61,418 nucleotides of DNA from Hyphomicrobiales bacterium (lineage in GTDB: Bacteria; Pseudomonadota; Alphaproteobacteria; Rhizobiales; Xanthobacteraceae). This document shows, in pieces, positions 20,908-29,438 of this stretch. The stretch lies in NCBI GenBank assembly GCA_009377695.1, contig WHTP01000019.1:1-61418 (forward strand). Reading direction: 5' to 3'. A model generated the notes under the pieces. That model was not told the DNA's origin, made no database searches, and saw only the letters and a list, made by a program, of their open reading frames with translations. Numbering within the stretch: position 1 is the stretch's first letter; each line of letters begins with the position of its first letter. Position numbers and translations under genes: made by a program.

Positions 20908-22275
20908 TTACGCGCTGACGGTCGCCTTTTCCCGCGCCGCCGAGTCGCGCGCGTAACGGCTTTGTGGGACCGGCAGGCCGAGAATGTCGCGCAACGTCGG
21001 GCCTTCATAGGCGGTTCGGTAAAGCCCGCGACGCTGCAATTCCGGCACGACCATGTCGACGAAGTCATTGAGTCCGATCGGGAACACCGGCGCCAGGAAA
21101 TTGAAGCCGTCACAGGCCTCTTCCTTGAACCACGTCTCCATCTGGTCAACGACCTCGGTCACCGTGCCGACGAACCCAGCGTGACCGCGCTGGCGCGCGA
21201 ACCACTGGTACAGTTGGCGGATGGTCATGTTCTTGCTGCGCGCCATCGCGATCGCATCATCGGAGCGGCTGCCGATCACCTTGTTGGGCGGAAGGTCCGG
21301 CAAGGGCCCGTCGAGCGGGAAGCCGGTGAGGTCGTGACCCATGCGGGTCGAGAGCAGCGACACACCGACATCGGGATGCAGGAGCTCGTCCAATTGCTCT
21401 TGCTTCTCGACTGCTTCCGCATGAGTCCTGCCGACGGTGATCGACAGGCCGGGCATGATCTTGAGGTGATCGGGATCGCGTCCGTACCGCGCCATCCGCC
21501 CCTTGAGATCGGAATAGAATGCCTTGGCGCGCTCGATAGTCGCGTGTGCCGTGAACACGACCTCCGCCGTCTGCGCGGCGAGCTCGCGGCCGTCGTCGGA
21601 GGCGCCGGCCTGTACCAGCACCGGCTGACCCTGCGGCGAGCGCGGCACGTTGAGCGGGCCGCGCACGTCGAAATACTCGCCGTGGTGATTGAGCATGTGC
21701 ATCTTCTGGGGATCGAAGAACAGGCACGCGTCCTTGTCGCGGATGAAGGCGTCGTCGTCCCATGAATCCCACAGCGCCTGTACGATCTCGACGAATTCCT
21801 TGCCGCGCCGGTAACGTTCGTCCTTCGGCTTGTGCGGCTCGTTGCTGAAATTCAGCGCCTCCGTCGCGTTGCCGGAGGTGACCACGTTCCAACCGCTGCG
21901 CCCGCCGCTCACCAGATCGAGCGACGCGAACTTGCGCGCAACCGTGTAGGGCTGCTCGAAGCTGGTTGAGGCGGTGCAAACGAGGCCGATGTTCTTGGTG
22001 TAGCTTGCAAGGGCCGACAGCATCGTGAACGGCTCGATCCAGGCGACATAGTGCAGTCGGTGCAGGCCCTGCTCGTGGGCCGTGAACACCGAATGGGTGT
22101 CGGCGCAGAACACCATGTCGAGCAGTCCGCGTTCGGCGGTCTGCGCAATCTCGATCATACGGGCGAAATTGGCGCCGGCGTCGGCGTGGCCTTCGGGATG
22201 CCGCCACGATGCGATGTGGTGGCCGGCCGGCCGGATGAACATCCCGACCTTCATCTTATCGGTTCGTGCGCTCAC
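20908..22275 (-). CDS. NtaA/SnaA/DszA-type flavin-dependent monooxygenase
   Basis: A 455-residue FMNH2-dependent monooxygenase of the two-component type. Hallmarks are FARMIEIAQTAERGLLDMVFCAD, GLVCTASTSFEQPYTVARKFASLD, SGGRSGWNVVTS and GQPVLVQAGASDDGRELAA. Members act on nitrilotriacetate, dibenzothiophene sulfone or similar compounds. A partner flavin reductase is not in the window. The start is a GTG at 22275 preceded by GGAG; an ATG seven codons in is possible. It is first in the presumed operon with the alpha/beta hydrolase and second monooxygenase. Confidence 0.88.
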   Translation of the reverse strand: MSARTDKMKVGMFIRPAGHHIASWRHPEGHADAGANFARMIEIAQTAERGLLDMVFCADTHSVFTAHEQGLHRLHYVAWIEPFTMLSALASYTKNIGLVCTASTSFEQPYTVARKFASLDLVSGGRSGWNVVTSGNATEALNFSNEPHKPKDERYRRGKEFVEIVQALWDSWDDDAFIRDKDACLFFDPQKMHMLNHHGEYFDVRGPLNVPRSPQGQPVLVQAGASDDGRELAAQTAEVVFTAHATIERAKAFYSDLKGRMARYGRDPDHLKIMPGLSITVGRTHAEAVEKQEQLDELLHPDVGVSLLSTRMGHDLTGFPLDGPLPDLPPNKVIGSRSDDAIAMARSKNMTIRQLYQWFARQRGHAGFVGTVTEVVDQMETWFKEEACDGFNFLAPVFPIGLNDFVDMVVPELQRRGLYRTAYEGPTLRDILGLPVPQSRYARDSAAREKATVSA

Positions 22276-22379
22276 GGCGGTGGCTCCGTTTTTGTTCTGC
22301 TGCTGGAGCGCAGCTTAAGCCCGGCGGCTAGTTCCAACAATCGCAAGGTATTCGGTTCGCCCGCGAAAGGCGGACCAGT

Positions 22380-22883
22380 TTAGATGTCCTTGAACTTGGC
22401 GACGACATCCTTGGGGATCGGCTGCGCCTTCATGCGCAACGGATCATCGGGATGGCGTGCAGCCCAGACCCGCGTTTCCAGGCCTTCCACCACCAATGCG
22501 GCTTTGATGAACATCCGATGCTCGACGTCGAAGCTCGACCTGCGGATATCGATGATCCGAGATTCCATCTCGGCAAGGTCGCCAAAAGCGGCGGGTGCGA
22601 GGAATTTCGCCTGCGCGCCCACCAGCGGAATGCCGACGATATCGTAGACCTTGAAGAGGTCATGCAACGGTACGCCCAACGCTGCCTCGAACATCAGCCA
22701 CGCGCTCCGATCAAAAAACTCGAAGAATCGGGCGTTGAAGACGATGCCGGCAGGATCGCAGTGGCCCCATTCGATCCCGAATTGTCGGCGGTAGACGAAA
22801 TCGGTCACGAAGATTGAATCCGGGTCGCGAGAAGAGCAGCCGCGCCGCTTGCGCCGGCTCCGATAAGAAGTGGAGGACCCCAT
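22380..22883 (-). CDS. 4-hydroxybenzoyl-CoA-thioesterase-family (hotdog) protein
   Basis: A hotdog-fold thioesterase recognised from QFGIEWGHCDPAGIVFNARF (with the catalytic-type Asp) and FEFFDRSAWLMFEAALG. It would hydrolyse an acyl- or aroyl-CoA in the cytoplasm. The first 25 residues from the ATG at 22883 are Arg/Ser-rich and unlike the family, so the GTG at 22808, just before TDFVYRRQ, may be the true start (about 142 residues, the normal family length). It lies 105 bases upstream of the monooxygenase operon on the same strand and is divergent from the LVIVD gene at 23010. Confidence 0.85.
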   Translation of the reverse strand: MGSSTSYRSRRKRRGCSSRDPDSIFVTDFVYRRQFGIEWGHCDPAGIVFNARFFEFFDRSAWLMFEAALGVPLHDLFKVYDIVGIPLVGAQAKFLAPAAFGDLAEMESRIIDIRRSSFDVEHRMFIKAALVVEGLETRVWAARHPDDPLRMKAQPIPKDVVAKFKDI

Positions 22884-23009
22884 CCTGCATAATCCCCGCG
22901 GACGCGCAACACGCCGCCGCAGATTCGGTCAGCCTTCGCCGTTGCTGCGCCTGCGGGACGGGGGTAGCCTTTCTGCCAGCCAACAAAATAGGGACAGGGG
23001 AAACGCACC

Positions 23010-24212
23010 ATGAGTGATGTCTTGACGAGGGATGTGTTGCCGACCGCCGAGGCCGACGTGGGCGCAGCGCCACGCGGATCGTCGAACGTCCGCCACCTCA
23101 GCCGGATGGAGCTGTCGGGCGGCGGCCAGATCGTCATCCAGGGCAGCACCGCCTTCATCGGCCATCAGCACGGGCCGGAAGGCACGACCATCATGGACAT
23201 CTCCGACCCTCGCAAGCCAAGGGTGCTTTCGCAGATCATGTGCTCGCATCCGTGGTCGCATTCGCACAAGGTACGCGTCACCGGCGATATCATGGTGGTT
23301 AATTCGGAGCGCGAGCCGGGCAAGGGCACGATCCGCGAGTACCCGGAAGGCGGCTTTCGCATCTACGACATCAAGGACAAGACCAATCCGAAGCTGATCA
23401 CCTTCCACAAGACCTATGGCAAGGGTGTGCATCGCTTCGATCTCGACGAGACCTACGCGTATATCTCGACCGAGATGGACGGCTATGTTGGCAACATCCT
23501 GGTGGTCTACGACATCCGCAATCCATCGAAGCCGACCGAAGTCGGGCGCTGGTGCCTGGAGAACCAGCACGTCGCCAACGGAGACACTCAGCACCCGAAA
23601 GGCGCCGAGCATCGCCTGCATCACGCCATGCGCAATGGCGACAAGATGTTCGCCGGCTGCTGGATGTCGGGCGTGTCGATCATCGACGTCAGCGACATCT
23701 CGAAGCCGAAGACACTGTCGCGCTACGAATACAAGCCGCCGCATCCGGAGCCGACGCATACCTTCCTCGGCGTGTCGCATTCGATCGGGGGTAAACGGAT
23801 CGCGGTGTCCACCGAAGAAGAGCGCGCCAACCGTGGCCCCGATCACGGCAAGCCGCACGCGCCGCTGCGCACCTGGGACGTCACCGATCCAATCAATCCA
23901 AAAATCCTTTGCACCTACGAACTGCCGGAATCCGCCACGCCCTACGACACCAACGTGGCGCGTTTCGGCACGCACCAGCTCCGCGAGAGGGTCGACACGG
24001 ATAATCTGCTTTATGTCACCTGGTTCGCCGGCGGCCTGCGCATCATCGACATCAGCGATCCCGTCAATCCCAGGGAGCGCGGCTATTTCATTCCGCAGCC
24101 GAGCCCCGGCGCCAACGCGCCGCTCGCCAATGATGTCTACAAGGATGAGCGTGGCGTCCTGTTTCTCACCGATAAGAAGCTGGGGTTCGATGTAATCGAG
24201 TTCAGGGGATGA
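23010..24212 (+). CDS. LVIVD-repeat (beta-propeller-like) protein
   Basis: A 400-residue protein built of repeated blades ending in [VI][VI]D[IV]SDPxxP-like turns: TTIMDISDPRKPRVLS, FRIYDIKDKTNPKLIT, VVYDIRNPSKPTEVG, SIIDVSDISKPKTLS and RIIDISDPVNPRE. Several His-rich turns (CSHPWSHSHK, HRLHHAMRN, HTFLGVSHS) could bind metal. No leader is seen, so it is probably cytoplasmic. The family is common beside catabolic genes but uncharacterised. It sits 6 bases ahead of a Bug gene on the same strand, so the two are almost certainly cotranscribed. Confidence 0.82.
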   Translation: MSDVLTRDVLPTAEADVGAAPRGSSNVRHLSRMELSGGGQIVIQGSTAFIGHQHGPEGTTIMDISDPRKPRVLSQIMCSHPWSHSHKVRVTGDIMVVNSEREPGKGTIREYPEGGFRIYDIKDKTNPKLITFHKTYGKGVHRFDLDETYAYISTEMDGYVGNILVVYDIRNPSKPTEVGRWCLENQHVANGDTQHPKGAEHRLHHAMRNGDKMFAGCWMSGVSIIDVSDISKPKTLSRYEYKPPHPEPTHTFLGVSHSIGGKRIAVSTEEERANRGPDHGKPHAPLRTWDVTDPINPKILCTYELPESATPYDTNVARFGTHQLRERVDTDNLLYVTWFAGGLRIIDISDPVNPRERGYFIPQPSPGANAPLANDVYKDERGVLFLTDKKLGFDVIEFRG

Positions 24213-24218
24213 CCTAGG

Positions 24219-25334
24219 ATGTCTGATCTTTCTCCGCTCATTCCCGCGAAAGCGGTCCGTGGCGACAAAGCTTTCGACACTGGGTCCCCGCTTGAGTTCA
24301 CCCCCGCCTTGATCGGGGCCGGGGGACGAGCGGGGATAGGTTCGATCCTAATTGCACTTCTGGTGATCGCGGCGCTGCTGCCCAGCCGTGCCGCTGCGCA
24401 GGAGCAGTTCTACGCCGGCAAGACCATCTCGCTCGTCGTCGGCTACTCCGCCGGCGGCGGCTACGACACCTATGCGCGCATGCTGGCGCGGCACTACGGC
24501 CGCCATATCCCGGGCAACCCGAACGTGATCGTGCAGAACATGCCGGGTGCGGCCAGCATGACGGCGGTGCGTTATCTCGACGCCACCGCACCGAAGGACG
24601 GCACCGTTATCACGACGTTCGATCCCGGCCTCATTACCCAGATGCTGACTGCGGACAAGCCCGTGGTGCGCTTCTCCGACTTCCAGTGGATCGGCACGCT
24701 GCTGCGCGACATCCGCATCTGCTACGCCTGGGGCGCGACCGGCATCAAGACCTTCGGCGACATGATGAAGCGCAAGGAATTCACGATCGGCACCACTGCC
24801 AAGGGCTCCAACGCCTATGTGAACGGTGCGATCCTGCGCAACGTGTTCAAGGCGCCGGTGCGCCAGATCTCGGGTTATCCCGGCAGCAGCGAGCAGCGGC
24901 TCGCGCTCGAGCGCGGTGAACTCGAAGGCAATTGCGCCTCCTGGACCGCGATGCCGCAGGACTGGCTCGTCAACAACAAGATCAACCCCTTGCTACGGTT
25001 CTCGGCGACGCGTCCGGTCGACATGTCGCCGCACGTGCCCTACGTCCTCGACCTCGCGACATCGCCGGAACAAAAGGCCGTGATCGACGTCCTCAATTCG
25101 CCCGGCGAGCTGGGACGGCCGTTTATCGTCGCCAAGCAGGTGCCGCGCGATCGCGTAGCGATCCTGCGCAATGCGTTTCAGGCCGTGCTCAAGGACGAGG
25201 CGTTCCTGGCAGACGCGAAGAAGCAAAGCCTGCTACTTGATCCAGTCACCGGCGAGGAGGCGGAGAAGGTCACGGCGCAGATTTATACGGCGCCGTCGGA
25301 CCTGATCCGCAAGGCGAAAGAAGTGTTAGAGTAA
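24219..25334 (+). CDS. Bug (TctC-like) binding protein with a repeat-encoded N terminus
   Basis: A 371-residue periplasmic binding protein. The mature part has ISLVVGYSAGGGYDTYARML, NVIVQNMPGAASMTA and KDGTVITTFDPG, typical of TctC-like proteins for small carboxylates. From the ATG at 24219 the first 40 residues are translated from an intergenic-type palindromic repeat (24232-24336), giving a polar extension before the hydrophobic leader SILIALLVIAALL. A TTG at 24309 would give a normal signal peptide, but the AGGGGA before the ATG is the better ribosome site. It starts 6 bases after the LVIVD gene. Confidence 0.85.
   Translation: MSDLSPLIPAKAVRGDKAFDTGSPLEFTPALIGAGGRAGIGSILIALLVIAALLPSRAAAQEQFYAGKTISLVVGYSAGGGYDTYARMLARHYGRHIPGNPNVIVQNMPGAASMTAVRYLDATAPKDGTVITTFDPGLITQMLTADKPVVRFSDFQWIGTLLRDIRICYAWGATGIKTFGDMMKRKEFTIGTTAKGSNAYVNGAILRNVFKAPVRQISGYPGSSEQRLALERGELEGNCASWTAMPQDWLVNNKINPLLRFSATRPVDMSPHVPYVLDLATSPEQKAVIDVLNSPGELGRPFIVAKQVPRDRVAILRNAFQAVLKDEAFLADAKKQSLLLDPVTGEEAEKVTAQIYTAPSDLIRKAKEVLE
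24232..24336. repeat. palindromic repeat R3 inside a coding region
   Basis: CTCCGCTCATTCCCGCG (24232-24248) and CTGGGTCCCCGC (24280-24291) are both exact matches to the intergenic copy at 42612-42628 and 42671-42682, and GGGGACGAGCGG follows in both. Here the element lies within codons 5-40 of the Bug gene and keeps its frame open. Confidence 0.75.
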
Positions 25335-25349
25335 TGCACCGATCTCTCC

Positions 25350-25499
25350 ACCGTCGTTCCGGAAGCCGCATCGCAGGCAAGTTTACGCAGCCTGCATACA
25401 CTTGGCTGCGCGCGGCCGTCCGGAATCCATAATCGGTGGTCGAAATAATGGGATTGTGGATTCCGGGCTCCTCGCTTCGCTCGGCCCCGGAATGACGGA
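25350..25499. repeat. palindromic repeat R3
   Basis: CCGTCGTTCCGGA at the left and GGATTCCGGGCTC followed by CCCCGGAATGACGG at the right form the inverted ends of the GGAATGAC-type element. It fills the gap between the Bug and dioxygenase genes; the same ends occur at 40393-40498. Confidence 0.65.
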
Positions 25500-25517
25500 G
25501 AACTAAAGGAACGACCC

Positions 25518-26588
25518 ATGGGTGATTTCCGCAGCTTCAAGACCGCCCGGCGCGAGCCAGCCACAGTCATGCGGCCGATCATCGATCCCGCCGGCTGGAC
25601 CGCGGACGAACTCAAGGACGTCTCAAGCTGGAGCTATCGCATCACGTCCGCCGACGCCGACGACCTTGAGGCAGCCGTCGTGGCGGTGCGCAGCCGCGGC
25701 GTCGCGATGGTCGACATCCGCAAGGACGATTTCCTGCTCGGCGTCTTCGCGGATGTGCTTGCCGACGTGCGGCACGAACTCATGGACGGCCGCGGCATCG
25801 TGATGATGCACGATTTCCCGTTCGACCGTTTCGATCGCGAGGGCACTGCCATCGCCTATATCGGGCTCGGCGCCCATCTCGGGCAGACCATGTCGCAAAA
25901 CAAGTTGGGGCACATCCTCGGCCACGTGAAGGATCTCGGTGGCGACTACGCCGACGCCAACACCCGCGGATACATGACCAATGCCGAGATGCGCTTCCAT
26001 ACCGACGCCTGCGACTATGTGGGGCTGCTTTGCCTGCAGACGCCGATGTCGGGCGGTGCGAGCCGCATCGCCAGCTCCGTGACGGTGTACAACGCCATGC
26101 TCGCGCGGCGGCCCGAGCTGGTCGAAGCGCTGTGCGGCGATTACTACCGTTCTCGCAGCGGCGAGATCAGCCCCGGCGATCTGCCGTACTTCGCGCAGCC
26201 AATCTTCTCGTTCCATGAGGGCTACTTCAGTGCCACCGGCGCCGGTGCGGTGATCGACAAGGCGCAAAAACTTCCGGGCGTACCGACGTTCACGCCGATA
26301 CAGAAAGAGGCGATCGAGGCCTATCGGCAGACCGTCGACGAGGTCGCGCTCGACATCGACTTCCAGCGCGGCGATATCCAGTTCCTCAACAATTTCGTGA
26401 TGCTGCATACCCGTCGCGAATATCGGGATTGGCCGGAGCCCGAGCGCAAGCGCCATCTGCTGCGGCTGTGGCTCTATGATCCCGCCGGCCGGCCGATCCC
26501 GAAAGCGCAGCGCGAGGGCCGCTTCGGCCGCGGCGTCAGCGTCAAAGGCGTGCAACGCGTCGCGCCGCTCGAGGCGGAAGCGGCGTGA
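25518..26588 (+). CDS. TauD/TfdA-like Fe(II)/2-oxoglutarate dioxygenase
   Basis: A 356-residue non-haem iron oxygenase. The metal triad is His161 and Asp163 (MRFHTDACD) with distal His297 (FVMLHTRREY), and Arg316 in HLLRLWL should bind the 2-oxoglutarate carboxylate. Members hydroxylate alpha to a sulfonate, ether or carboxylate and so cleave or activate the substrate. It is longer than TauD because of an N-terminal extension (about 90 residues). The stop overlaps the GTG start of the enoyl-CoA hydratase (26585-26588), so the two are translationally coupled and likely act in one pathway. Confidence 0.88.
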   Translation: MGDFRSFKTARREPATVMRPIIDPAGWTADELKDVSSWSYRITSADADDLEAAVVAVRSRGVAMVDIRKDDFLLGVFADVLADVRHELMDGRGIVMMHDFPFDRFDREGTAIAYIGLGAHLGQTMSQNKLGHILGHVKDLGGDYADANTRGYMTNAEMRFHTDACDYVGLLCLQTPMSGGASRIASSVTVYNAMLARRPELVEALCGDYYRSRSGEISPGDLPYFAQPIFSFHEGYFSATGAGAVIDKAQKLPGVPTFTPIQKEAIEAYRQTVDEVALDIDFQRGDIQFLNNFVMLHTRREYRDWPEPERKRHLLRLWLYDPAGRPIPKAQREGRFGRGVSVKGVQRVAPLEAEAA

Positions 26589-27436
26589 CACATAAGCGCG
26601 TTGACGCGCGTCTTGAACGTGCGACGGAAACCGTTCTCTACAGTACTGACGGCAAGGTCGGCATCGTCACGCTCAACCGGCCGGCGAAGCTCAACGCGCT
26701 CACCATGGAGATGCGGCTCGCGATCGAGTCGGTGCTCCTGCACGCCGACGCCGACGACGCGACCAGCGTCATTATCCTGCGCGCGGAGGGGCGAAGCTTC
26801 TGCGTCGGCTTTGATGTCGGCGGTGGGGCGGGGCACGAGCGGCCGTGGCGGCACGACGCGCTGAAGTATCGCGAGCGGCTCGCCGTCAGCATGCGCTGCT
26901 TGATGACGCCGTGGACGTTGAAAAAGCCGGTGATTGCCTCGGTGCAGGGCCACGCCCTCGGCGGTGGCTGCGAGCTTGCGATGTTCTGCGACCTCACGAT
27001 CGCGGCCGACGACGCGCTGTTCGGCGAGCCGGAGGTGCTGTTCTCGCAGGTCGGTCCGGCGGTGCTGATGCCGTTCATCATCGGCCACAAGCGGGCGCGG
27101 GAACTGATCTATTTCGGCGACAAGATCGACGCCAGGCGTGCCTATGACATCGGCATGATCAATCGCATCGTGCCGGCGGCGGAGCTTGCCTCCGCGACCA
27201 TGAAATACGCCAGACGGCTGTCGATGATCGCGCCTGAGGCGCTGGCGGCGGCGAAGCTGGCGGTCAATCGCGGGCTCGATATCGCGGGCTTCCACGCCGC
27301 GCTCAATGCCGGCCTCGATGTCTTGGCGCCGCTCTATGCGGCGGAAACCGAGGTCGGGAAGGAATTCGACGCCATCCGCTCGAAAGATGGCCTCAAGGCC
27401 GCCCTGGTGTGGCGGAAGCAGCAGTTGGGGGAATAG
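26585..27436 (+). CDS. enoyl-CoA hydratase/isomerase family protein
   Basis: A 283-residue crotonase-fold protein. It has VTLNRPAKLNALTMEM, the oxyanion segment SFCVGFDVGGG, and VQGHALGGGCELAMFCD with EVLFSQVGPA, where the catalytic acidic residues lie. The reaction could be hydration, isomerisation or hydrolysis of an acyl-CoA; the residues seen do not decide. The GTG start at 26585 overlaps the dioxygenase stop. It is convergent with the amidohydrolase gene at 27584, with an R2 repeat between. Confidence 0.87.
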   Translation: MTHKRVDARLERATETVLYSTDGKVGIVTLNRPAKLNALTMEMRLAIESVLLHADADDATSVIILRAEGRSFCVGFDVGGGAGHERPWRHDALKYRERLAVSMRCLMTPWTLKKPVIASVQGHALGGGCELAMFCDLTIAADDALFGEPEVLFSQVGPAVLMPFIIGHKRARELIYFGDKIDARRAYDIGMINRIVPAAELASATMKYARRLSMIAPEALAAAKLAVNRGLDIAGFHAALNAGLDVLAPLYAAETEVGKEFDAIRSKDGLKAALVWRKQQLGE

Positions 27437-27459
27437 GCGGCACAACGCGCCCTCTCCCG

Positions 27460-27555
27460 GCCCTCATGGTGAGGAGGCGCGAAGCGCCGTCTCGAACCAT
27501 GGGGCCGCCCCTGCCCTTCGAGACGGGTGCTTCGCACCCTCCTCAGGGTGAGGGC
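27460..27555. repeat. palindromic repeat R2
   Basis: CCTCATGGTGAGGAGGCGCG and TCGAACCATGGGG on the left are mirrored by CTTCGAGACGGGTGCTTCG and CCTCAGGGTGAGGG on the right. It lies between convergent genes and may serve as a shared 3' hairpin. Relatives are at 30979, 36982, 56655 and 57122. Confidence 0.7.
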
Positions 27556-27583
27556 GGATTAGGATTTTGCTTCGCGGCGACGC

Positions 27584-28828
27584 TTACTCCGCCGCGACGC
27601 CCGCCGCCGTGCGCGCCGCGAGCCGCGCCTGTTTCACCGGCGAGAGCACGGGTTCCAGGTTGAACAGCTTCTGTGCATTGCCGCCGAGGATGTTCTTCTT
27701 CGCCTGCATGTCGATGAACGGCAGGTCGTAGATCGTCGACGGCAGGTCCATGTCCCAGTGCGGATAGTCGGACGAGTAGAGCAGCTGCGTTGGCGCATTG
27801 ATCATCTCGAAGGTGACCTCCAGCGCCTTGCGGTTGTCCACCATCTCCATGGGCTGCGATGTGAAAAACATCTCGCGCATGTAGTCGCTGGGCTTGCGCT
27901 TGAGCAGCGGCGCGTCCGACGTGCGCATCATGAATTCGTTGTCAAGTCGCTGCATCATGAACGGGATCCAGGCGAGACCGGACTCGATCCAGATCGTCTT
28001 GAGCTTGGGGAAGCGCTCCGGCATGCCGTTTACCAGCCAGTTCGCCATGTGCAGCATGTTGCACCAAGTGAAGCCGAGTCCGTGCACCGCGATGAAGCGG
28101 TTGGTGAGCTGCAGGCTCTGGTCGGCCCAGGTGAACGCGGCGTGGAAACCGAGCGGCATGTTCCGCTCCTGCAGCATCGCGTACATCTTCATGTACGGAT
28201 TCTGGTAGTTGCGGGTGTAGTGCGTTGCCGTCACCATGAAGCCGACGACGCCTTTACGCTCGCCGAACTCTTCGATGATCCTGCAGCAGGCCTCGGGATC
28301 ATGGAACGGCAGGTAGAGCATCGATTTGATGCGCGGTTCCTTCTCCAGAATGGTATCGCAGAGCCAGCGGTTGTAGGCGAAGGAAAGTCCCACTTCGACC
28401 TCATGCCGAGGACAGTTCGACAGGTTCAGCATCGGCGTCGGGAACATGACCGCGATGTCGACGCCGAGCTGATCCATCCAGCGCTCCATCAAGACGATGT
28501 CGCGATGCGGTTTCGGCGGAACGATCTCGTTCTTGCGCTCCGGATAGCGGGTGATGCGCCCGGCGATCTCCTGATAGGAGCCGCTCTCGGAAGTAATCCC
28601 GCCGCGTGAGGAGCCCTGGAACTTCGCCTCGTGGCGCAGCACCGGATCATCGATGTACTCGGCGATCTCCTTGAACGCCTCGGTCTCGTAGTGGTGCGAA
28701 TCGACATCGACGATAAAGGTATCTTCGTAACGGCGCTCGATCGCCTGCTCGGCGGCGTTCTTCAGGAGCGTGCGTGTGTCGAAGACTTCGGCGGAGAGAT
28801 CGCGGAAGCTGCGGGTGTGTTCGTTCAT
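27584..28828 (-). CDS. amidohydrolase-2 family protein
   Basis: A 414-residue metal-dependent hydrolase or decarboxylase of the ACMSD-like group. Visible features: IVDVDSHHYETEAF near the N terminus (in place of the HxH pair), VAVMFPTPML-like strand, WIESGLAWIPFMMQRLD and the late YSSDYPHWDMD that supplies the catalytic Asp. Members decarboxylate aromatic acids or hydrolyse ring products. The first metal motif is SHH rather than HxH, so metal use may differ. It lies 27 bases downstream of the Rieske ferredoxin gene on the same strand. Confidence 0.85.
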   Translation of the reverse strand: MNEHTRSFRDLSAEVFDTRTLLKNAAEQAIERRYEDTFIVDVDSHHYETEAFKEIAEYIDDPVLRHEAKFQGSSRGGITSESGSYQEIAGRITRYPERKNEIVPPKPHRDIVLMERWMDQLGVDIAVMFPTPMLNLSNCPRHEVEVGLSFAYNRWLCDTILEKEPRIKSMLYLPFHDPEACCRIIEEFGERKGVVGFMVTATHYTRNYQNPYMKMYAMLQERNMPLGFHAAFTWADQSLQLTNRFIAVHGLGFTWCNMLHMANWLVNGMPERFPKLKTIWIESGLAWIPFMMQRLDNEFMMRTSDAPLLKRKPSDYMREMFFTSQPMEMVDNRKALEVTFEMINAPTQLLYSSDYPHWDMDLPSTIYDLPFIDMQAKKNILGGNAQKLFNLEPVLSPVKQARLAARTAAGVAAE

Positions 28829-28855
28829 GGCAATTGTTCCTGTGAGTGCTTCCGA

Positions 28856-29221
28856 TCAAACGGCAATGAAAATTTCGCCGCCGCGCTGCACGACCTCGTA
28901 TCTCTTCAGCCGCAGGTTCCGGTCGATGACGTGACAGCCATCGGCGAGGTGAAACTCGTAGCCATGCCACGGGCAGACGATGTGCATGTCGTCTTCGTCG
29001 AAGGTCTGGCCGAGCAGGATGCCGCCTTCGCCGATGCGGTCCACCACCTGCGGCATCCGCAAGCCCTCGCAGGCCGGGCCGCCCTGGTGCGGACACACGT
29101 TGCGGTAGGCGTAATATTTGTTGCTATGACGGATGACGCCGATTTCCTCGCGGCCGACCTTGATCAGCCGGACGCCGCCTTCGGCGATCTCGCCATCCTT
29201 GCAAACCAGAACTTCAGGCAT
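28856..29221 (-). CDS. Rieske [2Fe-2S] ferredoxin-like protein
   Basis: A 121-residue stand-alone Rieske protein. Cluster ligands are in NVCPHQGGPACEG (CxH) and VCPWHGYEFHLADG (CxxH). Such small ferredoxins carry electrons to oxygenases or other enzymes. I chose the ATG at 29221, after AAGGAAGA; the long upstream extension is translated from an R1 repeat and is not credible. It is between a UbiD-type decarboxylase and an amidohydrolase on the same strand, so it probably serves that cluster, but no partner oxygenase lies beside it. Confidence 0.88.
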   Translation of the reverse strand: MPEVLVCKDGEIAEGGVRLIKVGREEIGVIRHSNKYYAYRNVCPHQGGPACEGLRMPQVVDRIGEGGILLGQTFDEDDMHIVCPWHGYEFHLADGCHVIDRNLRLKRYEVVQRGGEIFIAV

Positions 29222-29287
29222 CGATTGTTCTTCCTTTTCCTCTTCACTTCTCTGTAGCACACGGCCGGCGCAACGCATTCGGTGTGG

Positions 29288-29395
29288 CTCCCTCCCCCTG
29301 AAAGGGGGAGGGGTGGGGAGGGGGTCAACCAATGTTCTCGACTTGCGATCCCCACCCTGTCCCTCCCCTTTGCAAGGGGAGGGGACGTTGCGGCG
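29288..29395. repeat. C-rich palindrome, family R1
   Basis: Two hairpins, CCTCCCCCTgaaaGGGGGAGG and CCCTCCCCTTtgcAAGGGGAGGG, face each other in the 217-base gap between the UbiD and ferredoxin genes. Related to 15870-16020 and 38381-38570. Confidence 0.7.
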
Positions 29396-29438
29396 CGAGC
29401 CTTCGTAACGTGAAGCAGTCACGTGTGGCAACGCGCGT

